From Flavobacterium sp. Root420 (GTDB taxonomy: Bacteria > Bacteroidota > Bacteroidia > Flavobacteriales > Flavobacteriaceae), in NCBI RefSeq assembly GCF_001427905.1, contig NZ_LMEF01000032.1, positions 160,315-224,314 of the forward strand: 64,000 nt of DNA. Direction: 5' to 3'. The translations under genes were made by a program, and so were the position numbers. Below, piece by piece: positions 60,578 to 64,000 of this stretch; the first letter of the stretch is position 1; each line of letters begins with the position of its first letter. The notes under the pieces were generated by a model. That model was given only the letters and a program-made list of their open reading frames with translations. It was not told the origin of the DNA and did no database searches.

Positions 60578-61441
60578 ATGAATATTTTAGATGATTTAAA
60601 ACTACAATATAAAATAGGAGGAATTGCGTTGCGTGTTATTTACTGGAATATTGCCTGTTTCCTGATTTCATTGGTGTTTTTCTATCAATATTCAGGCGGG
60701 GGTTTTGCTTATCCGGATTGGCTGGCTTTATCATCAGATCCAAATAGTTTTTTAATCAGACCCTGGACATTTTTAACTTACGCCTTTTTTCATTCGTCAT
60801 TTTTACATTTGTTGTTTAATATGATGGTTTTGAATTTTGCAAGCCAGTTATTCCTGACCTTTTTTACGCAAAAACAATATTTAGGATTATATATTTTAAG
60901 TGCTATTTTCGCGGGAATTGTTTTCGCATTAAGTTATTATTTTTTAAGTTACTCAGCCTCTATAGTTGGTGCTTCTGCTGCAATTATGGCAATTTTAGTG
61001 GCAGCAACAACCTACCAGCCTCTAATGAGCGTTCGTTTATTATTGATCGGAAATGTAAAATTGTGGCATATTACAGCTGTAATTTTAATCCTGGATTTAA
61101 TGCAGCTTCGTTTAGAAAATATGGGCGGCCATATTTCGCATTTAGCTGGCGCTTTGTTCGGATTTATCTACATCAAATTACTTCAAAACGGAACCGATTT
61201 GAGTATTGTTATTTCCAGAACAATTGATTTCTTTGCAAATCTGTTTAAAAAATCCCCTTCGACCCCATTCAAAAAAGTTCATAAAAATTATCAAAAACCT
61301 ACTGAAAAAATGACATCAAGAATTGTTACGAAAGACAAAACGCAACAACAAATTGATGAAATTTTAGACAAGATCAGCCAGTCCGGCTATGATTGTCTGA
61401 CAAAAGAAGAAAAAGAGTTTTTATTTAAAGCTGGAAAATAA
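60578..61441 (+). CDS. Rhomboid-family protein with DUF6576-like tail
   Basis: A 287-residue rhomboid: TYAFFHSSFLHLLFNMMVLNFA, catalytic Ser in VGASAAIMAI (GxSx with Ala after Ser) and His in GGHISHLAGALFGFIYI. A soluble C-terminal tail (about 225-287) ends in QQQIDEILDKISQSGYDCLTKEEKEFLFKAGK, the DUF6576 motif found behind Bacteroidota rhomboids. Probably in the same transcript as mutL, the first rhomboid and the EEP gene (18 nt downstream). Confidence 0.9.
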   Translation: MNILDDLKLQYKIGGIALRVIYWNIACFLISLVFFYQYSGGGFAYPDWLALSSDPNSFLIRPWTFLTYAFFHSSFLHLLFNMMVLNFASQLFLTFFTQKQYLGLYILSAIFAGIVFALSYYFLSYSASIVGASAAIMAILVAATTYQPLMSVRLLLIGNVKLWHITAVILILDLMQLRLENMGGHISHLAGALFGFIYIKLLQNGTDLSIVISRTIDFFANLFKKSPSTPFKKVHKNYQKPTEKMTSRIVTKDKTQQQIDEILDKISQSGYDCLTKEEKEFLFKAGK

Positions 61442-61459
61442 TCCTTTTAGCAACAAAAT

Positions 61460-62506
61460 ATGAAAAACCTTTCGTGGTTTAATAAAATAATGTTCTTTTT
61501 GAATATAGTGCTGACTGTCCTTACATTTAGTGTCTATATTTTACCATTTCTGGCACCTAAAAGCTTTCCGCTTTTATCGGTGCTGACGCTGTTTATGCCA
61601 GCTTTTTTTGTGCTGAATGCATTCTTTTTTATTTATTGGGCCATTCAGTTTAAAAAACGTCTTATTTTGTCTGGTTTAGTTCTCCTGACGGGAATTACAT
61701 TCATTAGTAAGTTTTATAAATTTTCTGCAAAAGAATACATCAAAGACGAAAAGGACTTCTCTGTAATGAGTTATAATGTGCGTCTTTTTAATGTTTTTAA
61801 ATGGCTGGATCGCGATGATATTCCGTCTAACATTAAAACTTTTATTGACGAAAAAGATCCGGATATTTTGTGTATTCAGGAATATTCGAATTCTGCCCAT
61901 ATAGATTTAAAAGTATATCCGCATCGTTATATTTTTATAGATGGAAATCAGATTAAAACAGGACAGGCCATTTTTTCTAAATTTCCAATATTGTATGAAG
62001 GGAATATTATTTTTCCTAATTCAGATAATAATGTGATCTACGCTGATATCAAACGTGGAAAAGATGTCATTCGTGTTTATAATATGCACTTACAGTCTAT
62101 CAAAATTTCACCTGATGTTGCTAAAATTTCAAATGATATTGATAATGTGAATCAGCAAAAATCACAGCTAATTTATACCAGAATTAGTAAAGGTTTTAGG
62201 CAACAGCAAGAACAGGCCGAAATGTTTAAAGAAAACATTAAGCAATGTAAAAATCCAATTATTATTTGTGGAGACATGAATAACAGTCCATTTTCATATG
62301 TATACCGAAATATAAAAGGGAAACTAAAAGATACTTTTGAAGAGGCCGGAGGAGGTTTTGGAGCAACTTATAAATTCCGTTATTATCCTGCGCGAATTGA
62401 TTATATTTTTGCGGACAGTAAAATGAAGGTCAAACAGTTTGAAAGCTTTTCTGACTTCGAAAACTCCGATCATTATCCTATTATGGCCCGACTTTCAATT
62501 GAATAA
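61460..62506 (+). CDS. Endonuclease/exonuclease/phosphatase family membrane protein
   Basis: A 348-residue protein. Three hydrophobic segments fill the first 85 residues, then an EEP domain with FSVMSYNVRLFN, ILCIQEYS, VYNMHLQS, IICGDMNNSP and SDHYPIMARL, the metal and catalytic motifs. The soluble domain probably faces the periplasm and may act on phosphodiesters or lipid head groups; substrate unknown. Last gene of the mutL-rhomboid series. Confidence 0.88.
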   Translation: MKNLSWFNKIMFFLNIVLTVLTFSVYILPFLAPKSFPLLSVLTLFMPAFFVLNAFFFIYWAIQFKKRLILSGLVLLTGITFISKFYKFSAKEYIKDEKDFSVMSYNVRLFNVFKWLDRDDIPSNIKTFIDEKDPDILCIQEYSNSAHIDLKVYPHRYIFIDGNQIKTGQAIFSKFPILYEGNIIFPNSDNNVIYADIKRGKDVIRVYNMHLQSIKISPDVAKISNDIDNVNQQKSQLIYTRISKGFRQQQEQAEMFKENIKQCKNPIIICGDMNNSPFSYVYRNIKGKLKDTFEEAGGGFGATYKFRYYPARIDYIFADSKMKVKQFESFSDFENSDHYPIMARLSIE

Positions 62507-62658
62507 AGTATTTTTAACTACAAAGTTCAATAAGGTTTACCAAAGTTCACAAGGTTTAATTTATTGCTTTGCCAACTTTTGCGTAAACTTTTATACTATT
62601 TATGATTGAATGATTTGGAACTTAAAGAAAGTAACAACTACTAAATACCAATTAAACC

Positions 62659-64000
62659 ATGATTAAAAAACGTTTTTTATTACTTCTTTTTGTTTGCTCA
62701 AGCATATTGGCTCAGAAAGACATTGACATTAATGAATTAAAATGGCTTCCAAATTCGCATTCATTTTGGGTAAATTCAGCAGCAAATATTGTCGTTTATG
62801 ATGTTGATAAATTAGATCAGAAGACTACAGTCTTAACAGATAAACAATTAAAAAATGCTGGTTTTGACGGCGAAGTAGAAGATTTAGTATGGAATCAAAA
62901 TAAAACAAAAGTATTGGTTTATACCAATTCAAAAAAAGTTTGGAGAGCCAATACAAAAGGTGATTACTGGTTTTTTGATTTGGCAACAGGAAACGGAAGA
63001 AAATTAGGCGGCAATTTAGAATCTTCGTCCCTAATGTTTGCTAAATTCTCAAATGATAATGAAAATGTTGCTTATGTTTCGAAACACAATATTTATCTTG
63101 AAAATCTGGCTTCTGGCAAAATAACGCCTTTAACAACTGATGGAACAGATAAAGTTATCAATGGAACGTTTGACTGGGTGTATGAAGAAGAACTTGCTGC
63201 CAGAGATGGTTTTCGCTGGAGTCCAGACGGGAAAAGTATTGCGTACTGGCGAGTTGACGCTTCAGAAACAAAATTTCATTTAATGATCAATAACACAGAT
63301 GCTTTGTATCCGTTTGTAGTTCCTGTAGAATATCCTAAAGCGGGCGAAAAACCTTCCTCTGTGAAAATTGGAGTGATTAATACTGCTTCTTTAAAAACAA
63401 ATTGGCTGGATATTCCGGGTGAGCCAGATAATAATTATTTGGTTCGTATGGAATGGGTTGGCAAAGATGATGTAATGGTGATTCAGCTTAACAGATATCA
63501 AAATCAGGCTTCTGTTTATAATTGCAATGCCCAATCAGGAAAAGCAAATTTAATCTATCAGGAAAAATCACCGCAGTGGATTGATGTTTTTGATATTTCT
63601 TCGGGAGTATATGATGGTTTTCCGTGTCAATTTGTAGACGATGGAAAAGCCTTTTTATGGAGCTCCGATGCTGATGGTTGGATGCATATCTATAAAATTA
63701 GCAAAGATGGAAAAAAGAAAGAGCTAATTACAACCGGTAAATTTGATGCATATTTTAAGGCATATAATGACAAGACAAAATCAATTTATTACATTTCAAG
63801 TCCGACAGATGCGACTCAGCGTTATTTGTACGAAACCAATTTGAAGTCCGGAAAAACAAAAAGAATTACTCCGGAAGTATTTGAAGGAACAAATGAATAT
63901 GAATTCTCTACAGACGGATCATATGCAAAACATACCAATTCTAATATCAAGCGTAATCTAAATTCGAGATTGGTTTCGCTTTCTGACCATAAAAAAATAG
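62659..64000 (+). CDS. S9 family peptidase, DPP-IV type (partial, cut by window end)
   Basis: The frame from the ATG at 62659 stays open to the last base, giving 447 complete codons. A signal peptide (cleavage near SILAQ-KDI) is followed by the eight-bladed-propeller domain of dipeptidyl peptidase IV: YWFFDLATGNGRKL, FDWVYEEELAARDGFRWSPDGKSIAYWRVD (with the Glu-Glu motif that binds the substrate N-terminus). The catalytic alpha/beta-hydrolase domain must lie beyond the window. Periplasmic or surface aminopeptidase removing X-Pro/X-Ala dipeptides is likely. Confidence 0.88.
   Translation, partial: MIKKRFLLLLFVCSSILAQKDIDINELKWLPNSHSFWVNSAANIVVYDVDKLDQKTTVLTDKQLKNAGFDGEVEDLVWNQNKTKVLVYTNSKKVWRANTKGDYWFFDLATGNGRKLGGNLESSSLMFAKFSNDNENVAYVSKHNIYLENLASGKITPLTTDGTDKVINGTFDWVYEEELAARDGFRWSPDGKSIAYWRVDASETKFHLMINNTDALYPFVVPVEYPKAGEKPSSVKIGVINTASLKTNWLDIPGEPDNNYLVRMEWVGKDDVMVIQLNRYQNQASVYNCNAQSGKANLIYQEKSPQWIDVFDISSGVYDGFPCQFVDDGKAFLWSSDADGWMHIYKISKDGKKKELITTGKFDAYFKAYNDKTKSIYYISSPTDATQRYLYETNLKSGKTKRITPEVFEGTNEYEFSTDGSYAKHTNSNIKRNLNSRLVSLSDHKKI

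Overview
The window looks like a chromosomal segment of a Flavobacterium-type member of the Bacteroidota. The evidence is low G+C, promoters of the TAnnTTTG (-7) type, no strong Shine-Dalgarno sequences, Bacteroidota-typical lipoproteins, SusC-like/TonB-dependent outer-membrane proteins, DUF6607/DUF4173/DUF6934 families, and intergenic hairpin repeats of the kind common in this genus. I see no phage, IS element, rRNA or CRISPR array. Most of it is housekeeping with small accessory modules between.

Layout. 1-5.4 kb: tRNA-Thr, two lipoproteins, htpG, and a lipocalin-like lipoprotein plus OmpA/glycine-zipper pair. 5.5-11.1 kb: orphan ABC ATPase, fabH, cutC, a large outer-membrane beta-barrel protein. 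11.4-17.6 kb: argS, then a haem-uptake locus in which a DUF6607 gene diverges from a HmuR-like TonB receptor and a HmuY lipoprotein around a perfect palindrome set between two face-away promoters. 17.8-22.4 kb: tightly packed SGNH hydrolase, SGNH hydrolase with an embedded LysM, and MBOAT acyltransferase, a likely envelope-glycan O-acetylation cassette. 22.6-26.2 kb: ffh, folD, corA (with a possible leader peptide). 26.2-27.0 kb: gene-free repeat block with three 181-bp tandem units. 27.0-29.4 kb: membrane protein, small winged-helix regulator, DUF4173 membrane protein, with the same palindrome placed identically after two promoters. 29.4-33.9 kb: rluF, a monooxygenase-like protein plus P450 pair divergent from an ArsR-type regulator, and an alpha/beta hydrolase.

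34-41.8 kb: a Nif3-like protein with a cysteine-less CdsZ-type coiled coil, a YoeB toxin-antitoxin pair directly ahead of lpxK, a TPR hybrid histidine kinase behind gap, and lipA. 42-48.6 kb: M48 protease, PH-domain protein, TonB, ECF sigma factor overlapping a glycosyltransferase, a paiAB-like GNAT/FMN pair, murB. 48.8-55.9 kb: lipoprotein, Tat-exported HisC-like aminotransferase, a self-contained DUF6934/small-protein unit, glycosyltransferase, DUF2461, rhodanese-thioredoxin lipoprotein, recF. 56.2-64 kb: TPR membrane protein, ribH, mutL (degenerate endonuclease motifs), two rhomboids, an EEP-family enzyme, and the start of a DPP-IV-like S9 peptidase cut by the window end.

The best candidates for undescribed biology are the paired-operator regulator/membrane-protein module (27-29.4 kb), the LysM-containing O-acetylation cassette, the DUF6607 haem locus with its shared operator, the DUF6934/59-aa unit, and the P450 module. 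All assignments come from reading motifs and context; no database search was run.
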